Below are positions 62,825 through 64,000 of a stretch of DNA of 64,000 nt, piece by piece. Made by a program: the position numbers and the translations under genes. Positions within the stretch are counted from its first letter, which is position 1. The number at the start of each line of letters is the position of its first letter. The notes under the pieces were generated by a model. That model did not search any database. It was not told the origin of the DNA and was given only the letters and a program-made list of their open reading frames with translations. Source of the stretch: Platycnemis pennipes. Its lineage: Eukaryota > Arthropoda > Insecta > Odonata > Platycnemididae. The DNA lies in contig OW121854.1 of the NCBI GenBank assembly GCA_933228895.1, positions 53,362,609 to 53,426,608 of the forward strand, given 5' to 3'.

Positions 62825-63783
62825 CAGTAGACCCTCTATAATCCGGCACTGCGCCAGTCCGGCACTCCAGTAATCCGGCGTATTTTTACGGGCGTGGTGG
62901 GGGTTTCAAGTTGAGACACGTTACTGAAACTATTGTAAACAAACAACTAGCGATCACTCAGTTGCCTCGCCGTCTCGTGGTTTACCCGCCGGCATACATA
63001 TTTACCAGTTTTATTCGTGGTGTCTAGTGTGGTGTCGAGTGCGGTGGCATTTCATAGTGTAGATTAATTTATATTTCAAGATATTGATGAGTGAAAATGT
63101 CTCAGTGTAAACGGAAGCACAAAACGTTAACACTGATTCAGAAAAACGAGATTTTAAATAGACTTGATAAGGGTGACAAGCTTACCAACCTAGCAAATGA
63201 ATATGGAGTCGGCCGTGCTACAAAACATGACATACCTACGTAAGAACCAGGAAAAAATTAAGTCTTTCTGTGAAAGCAGTGACAATGTTTAAAGTGTCCG
63301 GAAAACGTTGAAAAAGGGCGAGTTCCCTCAGGCTGAGGATAGCCTATATGCTTGCTTCATTCAAGAAAGGAATAGGCACACACCAATATCAGGGGAAATT
63401 CTTAAAGAAAAAGCAAAGATATTTTACGAAAAAATATTAGGGAAAGACGATTTTAAGGCTAGTGAAGGACGTCTTGAAAAATTCAAAAAACTGTTTGGAA
63501 TTCTTTTGCTAAGTATGACAGATGAAAAACTTTCTTGTGATGTTGCCGCAGTCGACCCATAGAAAGAAAAGTTCAAAGAAATCATTAATCAACTAGGACT
63601 ATGAACTATGAAATATGTTGATTCTTTTGTATATTAAACAATAGTTTGGAATTGTACAAGTCTAATAAAACTCGCATTTTGTGCATTTAAATGTTTTTAT
63701 TAATGAGCTTCCAGTAATCCGGCGTTTTCACTAATCCGGCAGTACCCTGGTCCGATATCTGCCGGATTAGTGAGAGTCTACTG
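62825..63783 (+). mobile_element. Deleted pogo/Tigger-like (Tc1/mariner superfamily) element
   Basis: A 959-bp element with terminal repeats CAGTAGACCCTCTATAATCC and, on the other strand, CAGTAGACTCTCACTAATCC (21 of the first 24 bp match). TA flanks both ends (62823-62824 and 63784-63785), the duplication typical of the superfamily. The motif AATCCGGC repeats near both ends. The interior encodes only the DNA-binding part of a pogo-type transposase, in broken frames. The DDE catalytic domain is missing, so it cannot move by itself. Confidence 0.88.
63097..63601 (+). pseudogene. Remnant of a pogo/Tigger transposase N-terminus (CENP-B-like DNA-binding domains)
   Basis: From the ATG at 63097 the frame reads MSQCKRKHKTLTLIQKNEIL, then NRLDKGDKLTNLANEYGVGR, a CENP-B-type N-terminal helix-turn-helix, and stops at 63241. 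A shifted frame continues with KNQEKIKSFCESSDNV (63242-63289) and stops. From about 63308 a second helix-turn-helix of the Tc5/CENP-B kind follows: KKGEFPQAEDSLYACFIQER, then ISGEILKEKAKIFYEKI, then FKASEGRLEKFKKLFGI. The last readable part, DEKLSCDVAAVDP, stop, KEKFKEIINQLGL, corresponds to the linker before the catalytic domain. Everything downstream is deleted, and AATAAA at 63664 precedes the right terminal repeat. Clearly non-functional. Confidence 0.85.
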
Positions 63784-63785
63784 TA

Positions 63786-64000
63786 TTAGGAAAAGTGAAT
63801 AAAACTGATGGAATGGAAATTCACAAATTTTGAACATGATGAGTTTTTAAATAAATTAAAATATGGGGCAAGGAAGGAATAAGGAAGTTATTGCATGATA
63901 TTTGAGGTAAAGCATTCAGTTTAGGACTTTAAACACCTTCACGGACTTACCCTCATAACATTTTGTATAAAGAACATAAAAAATTTAATTAATATACCAT
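63786..64000. other. AT-rich flank of the pogo/Tigger-like element
   Basis: Nothing recognisable up to the window end. Confidence 0.5.

Overview
The window is eukaryotic nuclear DNA from an animal with a repeat-rich, AT-rich genome. It has no operons, no dense coding and no long intact ORF, and it carries many decayed transposable elements. The mix of elements (an RTE-like LINE, a CR1/L2-like LINE with a stem-loop and GATGTA tail, tRNA-derived SINE remnants, a pogo/Tigger-type DNA element, a solo LTR) fits an arthropod, most likely an insect with a fairly large genome. That placement is inference; no host gene is present to anchor it. I could not identify a single convincing host exon, so the window is best read as an intergenic region or a very long intron.

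Layout. 1-3 kb: AT-rich with a GC-rich island at about 1.9-2.4 kb. 3.06-3.41 kb: a small TIR element with a poly-C run and a 19-bp tandem repeat. 4.0-4.6 kb: CR1-like LINE 3' end. 4.6-5.0 kb: pyrimidine tract. 9.9-11.65 kb: two RTE-like LINE 3' fragments. 12.82-15.00 kb: a 2.18-kb near-perfect palindrome with 1,079-bp arms and a 20-bp spacer. 18.7-21.6 kb: C/T-rich and GC-rich islands. 24.8-25.5 kb: tRNA-like SINE remnant and RTE tail. 25.65-27.35 kb: a 1.7-kb foldback element with long TIRs, a nested hairpin, a hammerhead-like motif and a 57-bp LINE-tail insertion in one arm. 28-35 kb: purine or pyrimidine islands, simple repeats and a 5S-rRNA-derived segment at 33.6 kb. 36.8-40.4 kb: CR1-like 3' end, SINE remnant and a tail-only copy. 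41.7-42.7 kb: RTE-like copy on the minus strand, with reverse-transcriptase motifs. 44-49 kb: C-rich islands and SINE remnants. 49.53-49.93 kb: CR1-like 3' end. 49.97-51.56 kb: solo LTR with 4-bp target duplication. 53.9-54.65 kb: the best CR1-like fragment. 56.1-56.7 kb: RTE-like fragment. 62.825-63.783 kb: deleted pogo/Tigger-like element with TA duplication. Everything else is AT-rich sequence in which I see nothing.

The elements do not form a pathway. They form a record of insertion and decay. The RTE-like and CR1-like fragments are 5'-truncated and frameshifted, so they are dead. The most notable structures are the large palindrome (1,015 bp of uninterrupted identity between arms, with the few differences packed next to the spacer), the foldback element whose second arm preserves the empty site of a LINE-tail insertion only about 57 bp long, the hammerhead-like fold inside that element, and the 5S-derived segment.
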